NCBI GenBank assembly: GCA_943737045.1
Contig: CALSFV010000283.1
Coordinates: 84,501 to 148,500, forward strand
From: Parapristionchus giblindavisi
Taxonomy: Eukaryota > Nematoda > Chromadorea > Rhabditida > Diplogasteridae
Length of the DNA stretch: 64,000 nt
Direction of reading: 5' to 3'
Shown here: piece after piece, positions 36,141 through 48,628 of the stretch
Numbering within the stretch: position 1 is the stretch's first letter
Layout of the letters: each line of letters starts with the position of its first letter
Program-made: the position numbers and the translations under genes
The notes under the pieces: generated by a model
What the model was told of the DNA's origin: nothing
What the model saw: the letters and a program-made list of their open reading frames with translations, nothing else
Databases searched by the model: none

Positions 36141-36253
36141 AAGGAGTGTTACCTCTCTCAATGGTCTCTATATTGTGCACACTATTTCTCCGTTCTCTAA
36201 CAACGAGAAAGCATTGCTCGTCGAAGAGACCATTGATAGAGGTTACGCGCCCT
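36141..36253. mobile_element. 113-bp TTAA MITE, copy 2
   Basis: TIR related to AGGGAGYGTAACCTCTCTCA, TTAA at 36137-36140 and 36254-36257. It lies in intron 1 of copy B. Confidence 0.85.
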
Positions 36254-37179
36254 TTAAAGCCTTTCGAAGAACAATTACCACAGTGACAGTCAAAAACGGT
36301 TTACTTACGGATTTTGTTATAAATATGATAAGATCAAAAGACTACGAAAAAAATTGATTTGAATAGAAAAAGTGATCTTATATGAGCTAAAAGCAAAAAA
36401 ATCAGAATTTCCCGAAATTTCCCGGAAAAAAAAATTCCCGCACACCGCTGACACCATAACCGAGTCCATGACCGAATCCATAATCGAGTCCTTAACTGAG
36501 AGCCTTTTACCGGGATGTCTTTTACCGTATGTTTATATACCAATTTCAGGCAGAGATTAGACTCACCGAATCAGACTACGATTCAATATCAACCATTCTC
36601 CAACATCGACTCAAGAAATTGATCTTATATGGAAAATTGAGAAATCATGATGGTAAGTTGACTGCACTTTAGAAGAGTTTAAATAAAATTCATTAATTTT
36701 AAATTTAATTATTTTCAATCAAATTGATTTATTTCAAATTAAATTCATTTAAATTAAATTAAATTAAGGTTCACAATAGAGGTTTCCACGTATAGTAATG
36801 TTAATTCATGTTATAAAAATATAAATTTTGCAGCGATAAAATTTTGGATTGACTCCACAATAGACCTTTTTGTATTTTAATTAATGTATTAATTTATTTA
36901 TAATCTTTTCGAATAGTTTCACGAGACGAGTGTGTTGTTTCCGTCAATAATAATCATTTCATTTAGATCTTTACTTATTTATTTGTATTTATTTATTTAT
37001 TTGCTTAATTATTTATTTATTTATTATGTTGGTTCATTCAGAAGCATCGTACATTGTTCCTGAATCGTTGAGTGAATGTTATACACTGAAACAACTTGAA
37101 CTAATCGGATTCGAGGATTTACCAAAAAGCTTTATTTCTAAGTTACGAATATATTTTTATATCCAACGTTATCGGCTGG

Positions 37180-37335
37180 TGACAACACACTGACGGCAAA
37201 CTGTCTCATATTTAAGTCATAGGTTATCTAAGATCCGATAATTAGAGAAACTTTGTCTCTAATGTGAGACAACTTAGTTAGCTTACTCCACTACCCGTTA
37301 TGCACCGTTACATTTGCCTTACGTGCCTACGCCGT
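37180..37335. repeat. Repeat with CAAACTGTCTCATATTTRAG, also around the mariner
   Basis: The segment ACGGCAAACTGTCTCATATT through CAACTTAGTTAGC recurs at 38715-38784 and 40049-40080, where the mariner has split it. A GTTACATTTGCC end at 37305 also resembles the MITE at 46503. Confidence 0.6.
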
Positions 37336-37344
37336 AACCCCTTG

Positions 37345-38340
37345 GACACGAAATCGGTAAATAGAACACACTTTATTTTATCCGCAAGTGTGAACTTTAA
37401 CAACAAAAGGAGTGAAACAAAGACGATTTTGTTGTACGTCATCTCCAGATTCTTCTCCATCCTATGTCGCATCCGAATCCTTAGGGCCTTTTAACGGCAT
37501 ATAAGAGAGCTCCAGCAAGGATCAAAGAAAGAATAAAGTAAATCGATAGTGATCTACACTGACAAACAAGCTTGAACGTTTGATCTTGACAACTACAAAA
37601 TCAGCAAAAGAAAAGTGCCGCAAGGGGAATCGTTAAAGTTCACACTTGCGGATAAAATAAAGTGTGTTCTATTTACCGATTTCCTAATCACAGTAAAACA
37701 TGTCAATCTTTCTACGGCAACAAAATCAGCAAAAGAAAAGTGCGGCAAGGGGGATCGAACCCATGACTGCCAAAAGTGAATGCAGACATCTTATCCACTA
37801 CACTACACAGGCAGCTGATCAGATGTTTGATAGATGAGTTAACGAACCAATTGGGATTTGTTGTGTGGAGACCTCGCGAATTTTTAAATCGACCCCTACA
37901 AAAAATAAATCATAACTTGCTTTGCGGGAGGTTTTTTCTCACATCAATTTTTTTGCAAGTCTATCATGATCGCATCCACACGCCCTATTCGTCTCCGCTT
38001 TTACATTTTTGGTTGAATTAAAATAATATTTGTATCTCTCGACTAACACGTCTTTTTTATATTACCCTAATCATCATTATGATCCTCATACAAATTGAGC
38101 AAGGGTTGCTCTTGTGACTTTTCTGTTTCCTTCAACGGATCTCCAGCTATAGTCGAAAAACTCTGAAAAAGGGCCATCTTTGGAGCTCCATACCGAGCTC
38201 AAAAAAAATTTGCACACCACGAGGGTTTGCCTATTATTCTAACATATCGAGAGGTACCCAAAAATGTTATTATCTCAAAACTTTTTTTTTGCTGTACGGG
38301 ATCCTGTTGCTGATTGTGCGACTCTTACGCAAACGGGCTC
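37345..38340. mobile_element. Partial second copy of the ATAA fold-back
   Basis: It matches the right two thirds of 16275-17906 and ends in CGCAAACGGGCTC. The outer left arm is missing. A tRNA-like stretch sits at 37740-37815 on the minus strand (GTAGTGGATAAG, GGGTTCGATCCCCC). Confidence 0.8.
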
Positions 38341-38784
38341 CTATATCTAAGAGAATTTGCCGTGAGTGCACCACTAACCAGCCGATAAATTCGGTTGAAA
38401 TAAAATGAAATATAATATTGAAATTTGTTTAGATTGATTTATTCACAACATTGGACTCTCTTGTAGTACCGCGTACAACGAATTTAACTGTGGAAATTCT
38501 CTATACCATGCTAAAGGTTTGCTATTGCCCTCGTCATAAATCAAGAAAGTTTATAATAACTAAATTAACAAAAAACTAAAGTGTAATTAAAAAAAGCGAG
38601 CGAAAAAAATTGCACCTAAATGCAGCAAGTTGGGACTTAAGTTCAACGTGTAATTTCAATGGATTAATATAACAGATTCCCCTGCCCCTGATTTACTCTT
38701 CTGCACTTACACTGCCGGCAAACTGTCTCATATTTGAGTCATAGATTATCTAAGATCCGACATTCAGAGAAACGTTCTCTCATA

Positions 38785-40048
38785 TTAGGTTGAGTCGTAA
38801 GTTTTGTCGCTTTATGGAGGGGTACTTTTGTGCTATCACTGCTCAATCGTACGTTAACAATTACCCAGTCCGTTCTGTCAGTAAATAGGTCACTACTACT
38901 ACTCTTTGAGATTAGTAGTGAATTGTGCCTACATCGAGTCTAGTAGCCCAAATGCATCTTCCTTTCGTTCCCAGTTTTGTGCACATGTGACACGTCACGT
39001 TGTTTTCTTCCTATTCTAGCTCAAACATACCGATTTCCACATCCGAGTGGTGGTTGTATAAAACAATAAGGCCCGGCACTCCGAGCTGGACTTGGACGTG
39101 CAGGAGCGGCACGTCCACGCGGAGCCATTTGCTGCCACCCGGGATATGGCGACGAGTCTTGGAGTTATTGCTGGAATCGACTAGCTATGATCTATCTTGC
39201 ACGTTAGACTCCAAAGAACGTGCGGAGTTCAAATAGGGCAAACTGTAGTACGCTAGATCAGACTTAGGTGCGTACTTATCACTAACCCACCATCGTTGGT
39301 TGCCAACAGAATCTCGGCAAGGTCCAGAAGATGGGTTGAGGGTTACCCCAAGCAGAAGAACAATCGTGAGGACGAGTGCCTGAATCTAGTTTCGTACGCT
39401 CGTGCAACGGCTTGGATCGACGGGATCAACACTGGAGATGAGAGGTGGATCCTCTACGGCAACGTAGTCCTCCGGGCGCAGTCGATCCAGATGAAAAGCC
39501 CAATTCCATCGCCAAACCCGAAGTTCACCAGAAGAAGATCATACTGTCTGTGTGGTTGGGCAGAATCGGTGTGGTGTACTGGGAGCTGTTCCGACAGGAG
39601 TCGATTATTACGGCCGCGGTTTACTCTCGCCAACTACAGACCCTGAAGTTCAAGGTCCCCTCCGTTCCCTGGCTGTGCGATAGGATTCACTTCCAGCATG
39701 ACAACGCCCGACCCCGGGTGGCAAGGATGATCAAAAACTCCTGTTGGACTTGGGCTGGCACGTCGTCCCCCACCCGCCCTATTCGTCCTACTTGTCTCCT
39801 AGCGATTACAGCGTGTTTTCCGATATGCAGCGCACTCCCGGAGGAGTACACTTCAGCAATCGCCCCCAAGCAGCAGTCCTTTTGGGAGCACTGCATCCGC
39901 AAGCTAACCGAACTTTAGAGCAAGTGAACTTTTACACACGTGTAGACGCAAACGACGCTTACTTTGATTGATTTGCGTTCACCGAGATAAAGTTATTTTA
40001 ATTTGTTTGCAGGTCTAAAAATGCGACAAGACTTATGACCCAACATAA
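38785..40048 (+). mobile_element. mariner element, inactive
   Basis: 1264 bp with TIR TTAGGTTGAGTCGTAAGT at the left and TTATGTTGGGTCATAAGT at the right. TA flanks at 38783-38784 and 40049-40050. Length and ends are typical of mariner. Confidence 0.95.
39000..39971 (+). pseudogene. mariner transposase remnant
   Basis: A degraded DD34D-type transposase. 39445 onward reads VHQKKIILSVWLGRIGVVYWELF, then FQHDNARPRVAR, which includes the second catalytic Asp block. After a frameshift near 39740 the text continues HPPYSSYLSPSDYSVFSDMQ, covering the third Asp. The N-terminal helix-turn-helix part (39000-39290) is broken by stops. It cannot encode an active enzyme. Confidence 0.9.
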
Positions 40049-40049
40049 T

Positions 40050-40615
40050 ATGTGAGATAACTTAGTTAGCTAACTCCAGTGCCCGTTGCGAGAGAGTATT
40101 ATATCTAATGTGTCTTTTTGAGAGAGTTTGGAGTAAGCTAAATAACCTTTCTCTATAGCTGAACAGTTAGACAACATATACCTAACAAGGAGTCCCTCAT
40201 GTTTTAATTCGCCGAATAGTTTCTCAAATATGAGACAATTACTCTCTCATATTTGAGATACATGCTGTAGCTAATCGTCACATCAAAGCAATTTCGACTC
40301 TTGTGAGAAAGCAATTGTCTCATATTTGAGAAACTCTAAGTATCGAATCGACCCTTCCGAGACAATTCGCTGTGAGTGTATTGACAACACAATAATTCGA
40401 GAAGCACGGGCCCGGGATCCCCGGGGACACATGCACGAAGGGAGATTCTGCGGGCATGTATACTATAGTTCGGAAACGTCGCCAGCGGTTTGAGGCAAGC
40501 TACAGTAATCCAACTTCTTCCCAAAGCGTTGTTAGATTCGAAATTTTTGGATGTCTTCTCCCTTTAATAAATAATTACGATTAAAAATATCTCGAAATTC
40601 ATTAAAATTCTTTAG
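40050..40615. other. Intron 3 of copy B, tail
   Basis: It has scattered GTCTCATATTTGAGA palindromic words (40215, 40315), probably from the repeat the mariner entered. No gene. Confidence 0.5.
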
Positions 40616-41534
40616 GGACTACCTAAACTTCTCCAGCTCGACGTCTCTTCGTGTCCTCTACTTTGTAACATATCTTGTCTCAGTCAAGCCAAGCAATTGA
40701 TGAAGCTTCGTATTCACGAACTTCAATTGTGCATGAATGTGAAAGAGTTAACAAACACTTTAGCCTGTCTTAAGGATCGTAGTGTCCTTGATATTGGAAA
40801 GGCCACAAACTATGGGTATGCATGCTGTTTTCAGGGCACTTGGTCTGATGAGAACAGATGAATCACAGTATTCTGGTTCAAGCCATTTTGTTTCCATAGC
40901 CAGACAAGCGAAAGACGATTGCATTTGAGAGAGTTTCTATGTTGAGCGGTCGTTTTGGCTTTCACAGTCTATAGAACATTGTGGAATGAAGACCGAATGG
41001 ATAAGAATTATTCGAAATGCAAAAAAATAGACGTGCTTTCAGAATCAATTTAACATCAATAATTTGTGAGAGTATCCTCAAGGAAAAAGATTCGCCATGG
41101 CCTAAACTCGCATGCATTGACATTTCTGATGTACATAGAGAACAAAGTTCGATTGGTATTGAACATATGAAGCTCATTATGGAAAGACACAACAAACTGC
41201 AGACTATATGCTTGATAGGTTAGTGACTCTTTTTTTTGTTGAATTTTTTTCTTCATGTTCGAATCTGACGTTGACTCTCTCTTGTTTCGAGCGTTTGATT
41301 ATAATTTTTCTCTCCATTCTCAAATCTGCCTTCTAGGAACACAGCTCGAACTCCAAGATTTTTCTTCATATACTTGGCTAGATCAGAGTGTTCAGATCTG
41401 TAATAATTGGAATATTTCAACCTGCTTGAATACCCTCCATTATTACATTCAACAATACAAAAATGATGATGAAATTGGAGGAGCAATATCCACGCTCAGG
41501 GGGGTAATATATACTAATTGTTATATTAATATTA

Positions 41535-41768
41535 AAGGTAAAGGTAAAGACACAAGCCGTAATTCATGAAGTCCTGCGGGTGATCACTGCTAGGCCAGTC
41601 ATCTTTCAAGGCCAATTCAGTCCGGAAGGCCTAATCTCTTCTTCGGACCTACTTTGTTCACCCGCAGGACTCCTCCATACTGAATTGGCCTTGAAATACC
41701 ACTAGCAAAGCAGTGATAACCCGCAGGACTTCGTGTGCCTTGAATAACGGGTTGTACCTTTACCTTTT
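41535..41768. mobile_element. Fold-back MITE in intron 6 of copy B
   Basis: Ends AAAGGTAAAGGTA and TACCTTTACCTTT. Inner arms GTCCTGCGGGTGATCACTGC and its inverse GCAGTGATAACCCGCAGGAC. About 230 bp with no ORF. Confidence 0.8.
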
Positions 41769-41785
41769 ATATTAATAATAACATC

Positions 41786-41817
<32 letters not shown>

Positions 41818-42398
41818 AGATAAATCGAGATGAATTTACTGATCTATCGAAAGTGAATGCCTGTGTTGAAGCATGCCTGGATGTAATGAGGCAACCTCGT
41901 GATCATAAGATCAAAGAAAATGTCATGTGTTTAATCAAAGTGTTGACTTGGTAAGCTCCTACTCAGATATTTCAAAACTAAAAGTCCACTTAAAATACGT
42001 CACTGACTTGAAGTTTACTTTTTTTCAACTTCAAGTGAACGACGTCACTTTTTTTGCTTTAATTTCTCGCACTGGCCTGCTAGAAACGCTTAAAATTAAA
42101 ATGTTTAATTTAAAGAAGGAGATCCTTGAGTTGGCATGACTGACTCCCGCCACGATAAGCACATTTTTAATATTATATGGAAACCGGCGTAAGGGGCAAT
42201 GAGAAAATAGAGAGCCAAGTATGCAAATGGGGTGGGAACTCTCTACATCCCTTGAGCGTTGTACTTTCAATGCGCATAGTGCGCTTTACACATATAGGGA
42301 ATCAATATCAGATATGTCTTTCGATTCGTGCGATGAATCTCTATCATTCTATCCGAACAGTGTTATTACGAAAAAAACTCGAGTGTTTCCATCTTTAA

Positions 42399-42511
42399 AG
42401 GGAGCGTAACCCTTGTCAACGGTCTCTTTAACGCCCTACGCTCTCTCGTTATTAGAGAACAGAGAAATAGTGTGTGCAATGAAGAGACCATTGAGAGAGG
42501 TAACGCTCACT
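42399..42511. mobile_element. 113-bp TTAA MITE, copy 3
   Basis: TTAA at 42395-42398 and 42512-42515, TIR AGGGAGCGTAACCC. It lies in intron 7 of copy B, close to copy 4. Confidence 0.85.
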
Positions 42512-42939
42512 TTAATAGACATCTTTAATATACTAACTCAATAATTTAAACGCTTATAAGGGAACTACTTTGCCTCACCACATAATTCTCTAATATTGAT
42601 CTAGCACACTGTAAACTAAAAATTTGGTGCATGGAATAATTTTTTCTTACAAAATGTTTTTTTTTTATTTTTTAAAGTGAATTTTTCCTTTTTTGTAAAA
42701 ATGGCCGTTCCGGATTAATATTTAAAATAACTGGAAAAAATTCTGCAGTTTTATTTTTTTCCATTTTCATTTTGCATTTTCAAAATGAAATGTAGAATAT
42801 GTGCGCTAAAAAAGATTTGGACAAAAAGTGCACGGCAAATTTTTGGCCATTTTCATTTTGGACGAAAAAATGCAGAGCAATTTTCAGTCCACTTTTTCTG
42901 CTTCTCCATAGTCGTTTATCCGTCTTGTGTGCAAAAGAT

Positions 42940-43015
42940 GACAACCTCGGAGAGGATTCGAACTGATAACCCCCGTTTATGAGTCAGACGCGCAACCAAT
43001 GGGCCATTCGGTCGC
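42940..43015 (-). pseudogene. tRNA-Met-like pseudogene
   Basis: On the minus strand GCGTCTGACTCATAAACGG has a 7-base loop CTCATAA with anticodon CAT, and the B box AGTTCGAATCC follows. The T stem and acceptor stem are mismatched, so it is unlikely to be functional. Confidence 0.5.
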
Positions 43016-43083
43016 TTTCATTGCTCTACTAATTCTTATCGATGAAGAATGAGAAAGAAGAACAATGAAGAAAGAATGATTAA

Positions 43084-43196
43084 AGGGACCGTTACCTCAC
43101 TCAATGGTCTCTTCATTGCGCACACTATTTCTCTGTTCTCTAACAACGAGAGAGCATTGTGCGTCGAAGAGACCATTGAGTGAGGTTACGCTCCCT
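43084..43196. mobile_element. 113-bp TTAA MITE, copy 4
   Basis: TTAA at 43080-43083 and 43197-43200. TIR AGGGACCGTTACC / AGGGAGCGTAACC. The same length as the other three. Confidence 0.85.
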
Positions 43197-43291
43197 TTAA
43201 AGAATGAGAATGAGAGAATGAGAGGAGCGACGGAAACGACCGAATGACCAATTGGTTGAAAAAATTTTCCGGTCGGAAATTTTCCGCACAA

Positions 43292-43634
43292 CCCTGGCGT
43301 AAATCTACACGGAATAATGTTTCTAAAAAGTTATGTCAAAAGATCCACATTCGCGTTTTAAACTTATTTTTGGGCCTCTGAAAAGAGATTTTTTAAAAAT
43401 TTGTGTGCCTTTTTGGACCTTTTTGCACCCTGTTGGACCTGTTTGGCTCTCCTTTTTTGTGCATTCATGGCCCTTTTGGGGCCTTTTTTTGGCATTGTGG
43501 GCCTTTTGGTCTTTTGGCATCGATTTGGGCGAATTCAGTGCATTTTTCAGAGGCCCAAGAAGCTTTAAGTGCGAATGTGGAATCTTTGGCTTCACGTTTT
43601 AGAAACCATATTCTATGTAGATTTACGCTAGCAT
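43292..43634. mobile_element. Fold-back MITE
   Basis: GCGTAAATCTACACGGAATA at the left is mirrored by TATTCTATGTAGATTTACGC at the right. The inner arms pair TTTTTGGGCCTCTGAAAA-like segments. It has no ORF and lies in intron 7 of copy B. Confidence 0.75.
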
Positions 43635-43739
43635 ATCAAAATTGGAGAATTTTGTGGTAAGGTTAAGTTTTCTTGTTAGGCCAGACTTTCGCCGTTACCA
43701 AGCGTTTTGAGTATGCCTTTTAAGATAGACTAAGATGAG

Positions 43740-45671
43740 GGGTCCGTCCAATCTGTCACTTTCGATCGAAAGTTCAGAAGAAAGTTCGCAACTTTCTAGC
43801 GAGAGTTCAGCAGAAAGATGCGAACTTTCCTCGCAACTTTCGTCCGAAAGCTCTCCTACCCCTCACATAGACAAGGGGTTTACATCACGCTATCTGAGAA
43901 AATCCACATATGTGTGGTATTGACGAAAAATGAATTTTCTGGTTTTATGTATGATAATTACAGGCTCCATGAGTGAAGTACATTGCTACTTGGAAATATC
44001 TTCCAATTGAAAATTCGCATCAGGGGGTGCGTTTGGTGTAGTTTGGCGACTTTTCCTAATAAGTTTATTTCGAATCCAATCGATTCGGGAGTGGGCGTAA
44101 TCGACTCATTGGCCAATTCTAAGAAACTATTGCCGAAGAGAGTTTTTCGAGCAAAGGTCAACGAACGTTGGAATTGAAAAAATAATTACATTAAATTAAT
44201 TCTCACTATTTTCCCATGGCGAACTAAAATTTTTTATTTGCTTAATAGCTTCTACATGTCATTACACATCTTCAATTTAAAAAGTATAATTTTTAAAAAA
44301 TTACAAGTTTATGAACGAATCAATTTTGTTCGCTGTATTCAATTGTGGTGAAGATTGGCGAGGTTTCCTAAAAAATTCGAATCCATGTCTAATTCTAAGA
44401 AACTATTGCTAGGTGAGAATAAATTTAATGTAAACATTTTTTTCGAAAATTCCCAATATCAGCGTTCGTTGACCTTTGATCGAAAAACTCTCCTTAGCAA
44501 TAGTTTCTTAGAATAAGACATGGATTCGAATGCGCATACTCCCGAATCGATTGGTTTCGAAATAAACTTTTTAGGAAACCTCGCCAATCTTCACCACAAT
44601 TGAATACAGCGAACAAAATTGATTCGTTCACAAACTTGTAATTTTTTTAAAAATTATACTTTTTAAATTGAAGATGTGTAATGACATGTAGAAGCTATTA
44701 AGCAAATAAAAAATTGTAGTTCGCCATGGGAAAATAGTGAGAATTAATTTAATGTAATTATTTTTCCAATTCCAACGTTCGTTGACCTTTGCTCGAAAAA
44801 CTCTCCTCGGCAATAGTTTCTTAGAATTGGGCAATGAGTCGATTACGCCCACTCCCGAATCGATTGGATTCGAAATAAACTTATTAGGAAAAGTCGCCAA
44901 ACTACACCAAACGCGCCCCCTGATGCGAATTTTCAATTGGAAGATATTTCCAAGTACCAATGTACTTCACTCATGGAGCCTATAATTATCATACATAAAA
45001 CCGGAAAATTCATTTTTCGTCAATACCAAGAAAAAAATCGGTTGTTGAATTCTCTCAGATAGTGTGTTTTACATACTTGTAAGAATGCCAACGGCGAACA
45101 TCAGACGGGTTAGGCGCACCTTTCCTCTCAACTTGCATCCGAAGGCTCTCCTACCCCTTTGGTTTTGTAAGGGCCTTATATACTTGTATTAAAGACTTCG
45201 GCAAACCCCAGGCGGGTTTGGTGACAGTCGCCCCGCCCCTTCTAGCTAGAGTTCAAACGAAAATCCGTGAGCGCGGACACGACTTCTTTTGCAGTTTTTG
45301 TATAAATAATAAGAGTTTTCTTTTAAAAAATTCATAACATATTGAACACACACTCATAAGGAGTTGAGCAATAACAATTTCACCATCACACTATCACTTT
45401 TGTATATTCAAGTTTCGTCGCAACTTTATGTAAAGCTCCGTTTACTTTTTCTGCTCCTCTTCAAATGCACACTCTCTCGTCTGCTCTAACCGACCTCGCA
45501 ACAAAGTTCGCAACTTTAGTCGCATCTTTTCTTCGCAACTTTAGACGCAACTTTTGTTAGAGAGAATTAGAGAGCGTGTATTTCGAGAGATTTAGAGAAA
45601 AAGATGCGAACAAAGTTGCGAACTTTCTTCGCAACTTTCTTCGCATCTTTTTGACAGATTGAACACACCAC
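43740..45671. mobile_element. Fold-back element with subterminal AAAGTTGCGAACTTT repeats
   Basis: Ends GTCCGTCCAATCTGTCA and its near inverse TGACAGATTGAACACACC. Both ends carry clusters of GCAACTTT/AAAGTTGCGAACTTT words. Inner arms 43918-44180 and 44780-45030 are near-perfect inverses. Copy A has the uninterrupted intron (AAGATGAGATAAGATTC) near 58215, which fixes the boundaries to within a few bases. The target duplication is not clear. Confidence 0.8.
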
Positions 45672-46502
45672 AGATAAGATTCTTAGCACTTTTGATTCGC
45701 ATAAAACGCCCCAATCTATTTTTACTCTCCCCTTCTCTCATAGGCAATAAAAGCGAGAGCGTGTGGCCAGAGCGAAGAGTTTTAAGATAGTGTTACTGAA
45801 ATGATCTATTATCGTGCAGGAACACAAATCTCAGTCTGCTGGAGAGTATCAAACCGTTCTACTTATGCTTTGAGCGCTGTCTGAACATTGCTGAGAGCCA
45901 CGGAATAATAAGTATACTTCAAAGGGTAATTCATGTTTTATTAATTCAATTAATGTTAATTGCCCCATGGCTTTCCATTAACATATAGGGCAGCGTATTT
46001 GAAAATTTGGTACTACCAGGAGTTGTAAAAAATTTTTAAATTAAAATTTCTGCAATTCTTGTCAAGCAAAAAAATTGCAAAATCTTCCCTTTCCTCTCGA
46101 CTTTTTTCTCTTCCTGGTCTTTTGTGTGCGATGAACACCGCAAAAAAAGTGAAGAATGATTCTTTTTTGCTGATTTTTTAAATGTTTTTTTTGCTAACAA
46201 GAATTGCAACAAAAAAAATTCAAATACTCTGTCCTATATCATATCTTTAAACATAGAGTTGGTTTCTGCTGACAAACAATCTTCGGGAACGCTGCTCATT
46301 TGACATCGATCGATTCTGTTACATTGTCTTAAATTATACACTGGAGCGTAAAAATTTAGAACTGTAAGTCACTTTATGCCAATATATTAATATATTACCA
46401 TCACGCAGAGTCTTCGATTATGCGTGTAATTCCCCCACCTTTAAGAAAAATCAAGAAGGAAAAGTTGGAAATTCTGTTGCTCATGTTTGGGCAAGTTTGC
46501 TC

Positions 46503-46822
46503 TTGCATCGTTACATTTGCCTGACGCGCTTACGCCGTCACGTAAAAAAACGTTACATTTGGTTACGCGCGCGTCGGCGTCAATTTTGGAGTGTGTTGGA
46601 TCTCAAGTGGAAAGCCCTGATGGTCCATGAAATTACTGTAGAAGGTTACGGTAATCAATCATTATTGATCGATGGTACGGTATCTTCTTACCGTATCCAA
46701 ATTGTCATTCAGGGTTTTCCACTTAAGACCCAACACACTCCAAAATTGACGCCGACGCGCGCGTAACCAAATGTAACGTTTTTACGTGACGACGTAGGCG
46801 CGTCAGGCAAATGTAACGATGC
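46503..46822. mobile_element. Fold-back MITE after exon 9 of copy B
   Basis: GCATCGTTACATTTGCCTGA and its inverse are at the ends. Inner arms ACGTTACATTTGGTTACGCG are mirrored. It is 320 bp with no ORF. It sits where exon 10 of copy B would be expected. Confidence 0.85.
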
Positions 46823-47169
46823 ATCTCTGTGCAATCGCTCTATTCTCTGGAAATACACGTTGTAAATGGCTTATTCATCTTCTCCTACTACAGTGCGCGA
46901 CATAATGATAGGACACCCCTAAAATTTTGTGATTCCGGCCGAATGGTGAATGGAAATCAAAAGATGTATATACCATTTGTATCCCCTCCTTGGATAACTA
47001 AGGTAACCCACGTATGAGAATATTCAATACCCCAGTCAACGAGAAAATAAAAATACTTCGAAATTTGACCGTGACATAATGATAGGACACCCTGATTTTT
47101 TTCATGAGTTACTATTTTTTTCAAACTCCTGCATAACATCAACGGGTTAGTAATCAATCTTATGGCCCT

Positions 47170-47760
47170 TCCTCAAGAATGGACCGAAGATGCGATTGGG
47201 CATCCTCCCATAGTGGACAGAAATCACTTCATGCTCGATGTCGCCCCCACTCCTTTTTGATGGCAGCCTTCAACTCGGCAACGGATACATACTGTTTGGT
47301 GTTCTTGTGCACACGACTAGCCAGGATGCCCCATATGTTCTTCATGTGGTTTGCATCGGGGTTGCCCCTAGGGCATGAAAGAACTGTGATGTTCTTGACT
47401 GCGAACAATGGTTTTGAGGGGTTATGGTAAAAACTTGGGAGCTCTCTTTCTGGGAGATCTGGTGGCGGGCACGGCTCTTCATCATCATCGGAACGAGGGT
47501 AGTCTGGTGCATCACCTGACACTCCGCATAGTCCTTCCTGCTGGAGCGGAAGGAGATGAGCGACATGTCGAATTTTACGAACGCGACCCTGAACATGACT
47601 GAACTTCCTCCAGCTGAAATTACGCGGCTCCTTGAGGAACTCACGTCAGAAGCAGTTATAGCCGTCCGGACTATTGGGGTTGAACTTCTTCTCATTGGTG
47701 AATGTAATCAGAAACCGATATTTTTAATTTTTATTTTTGAAAAAAAATAACATCTACCAT
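47170..47760 (-). pseudogene. Tc1 transposase C-terminal remnant
   Basis: The minus-strand text includes NEKKFNPNSPDGYN (typical upstream block), then CPRGNPDANHMKNIWGILAS, the equivalent of the SPDLNPIENLWG block around the last catalytic residue. AELKAAIKKEW follows. Stops and frameshifts occur near 47590-47640. The same middle segment is repeated in plus orientation at 47758-47950 (RKIRHVAHLLPLQQEG), showing an internal inverted duplication. Confidence 0.85.
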
Positions 47761-47950
47761 GGGTCGCGTTCGTAAAATTCGACATGTCGCTCATCTCCTT
47801 CCGCTCCAGCAGGAAGGACTATGCGGAGTGTCAGGTGATGCACCAGACTACCCTCGTTCCGATGATGATGAAGAGCCGGGCCCGCCACCAGATCTCCCAG
47901 AAAGAGAGCTCCCAAGTCCTTACCATAACCCTTCAAAACCATTAGAGTTA

Positions 47951-48240
47951 AAGTAATGAAAGAATGGTTTTAAAGTAGGTTGTGTTAGAAACGAAACTAT
48001 GTAAAGACTGACTATCTAGAGATAAAAAACGATCCAGTGTTTCGGCCCTGGTCCTAGACACTGGACCGACCCGTGTGGGATGGGCCTCATCAGTAGGATG
48101 ACCCACACAGGACAGTTTTCAATAATACGATTTTTCAAAGGAAAGAAGAAGAACTTAATAAGGTTAAAGAATGAACGATTAAAAATTGATTGAGATTTAG
48201 CTAATCTAATACTAATATTGTTTACATTTGAGTTGAAGGC
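47951..48240. repeat. Inserted segment inside the Tc1 element
   Basis: It contains GATCCAGTGTTTCGGCCCTG and a partly mirrored CCTAGACACTGGACC, then CCCACACAGGACAG. It does not read as transposase and looks like a foreign insert. Confidence 0.45.
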
Positions 48241-48628
48241 TGCCATCAAAAAGGAGTGGGGGCGACATCGAGCATGAAGTGATTTCTGTCATCTATGGGA
48301 GGATGCCCAATCGCGTCTTCGGTCCATTCTTGAGGAAGGGCCATAAGATTGATTACTAACCTGTTGTTCACCCGTTGATGTTATGCAGAAGTTTGAAAAA
48401 AATAGTAACTCATGAAAAAAATCAGGGTGTCCTATCATTATGTCACGGTCAAATTTCGAAGTATTTTTATTTTCTCGTTGACTGGGGTATTGAATATTCT
48501 CATACGTGGGCTACCTTAGTTATCCAAGGAGGGGATACAAATGGTATATACATCTTTTGATTTCCATTCACCATTCGGCCGGAATCACAAAATTTTAGGG
48601 GTGTCCTATCATTATGTCGCACACTGTA

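Larger units (their letters stand above)
35462..46363 (+). pseudogene. ZYG-11-like gene copy B (exons 1-9, 3' end missing)
   Basis: Exons: 35462-35656, 36550-36652, 37042-37142, 40616-40815, about 41010-41218 (5' end unclear), 41337-41503, 41820-41950, 45820-45925, 46257-46363. Exon 1 reads MSIHKTLEEIATDRLADLII. LRR text includes LLQLDVSSCPLLCNISCL and LACIDISD. Later exons carry DLSKVNACVEACLDVMRQ and LRERCSFDIDRFCYIVLNY. Breaks: the exon 3 donor is AAGttacga where A has AGGgtacga, exon 5 lacks a usable acceptor and its 5' side is replaced by a segment shared with 19668-19795, and exons 10-14 are absent. After exon 9 the sequence passes into a MITE and a Tc1 element. Intron 3 holds a fold-back remnant and a mariner. 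Confidence 0.78.
46891..48626. mobile_element. Tc1-like element, internally rearranged
   Basis: Ends CAGTGYGCGACATAATGATA inverted, TA at 46889-46890 and 48627-48628. It carries a 3' transposase remnant on the minus strand and an inverted duplicate of part of it at 47758-47950. Confidence 0.9.

Noticed and set aside
43323..43602. About 90-codon open frames on both strands
   Set aside because: They lie within a fold-back MITE and mirror each other; no protein signal.
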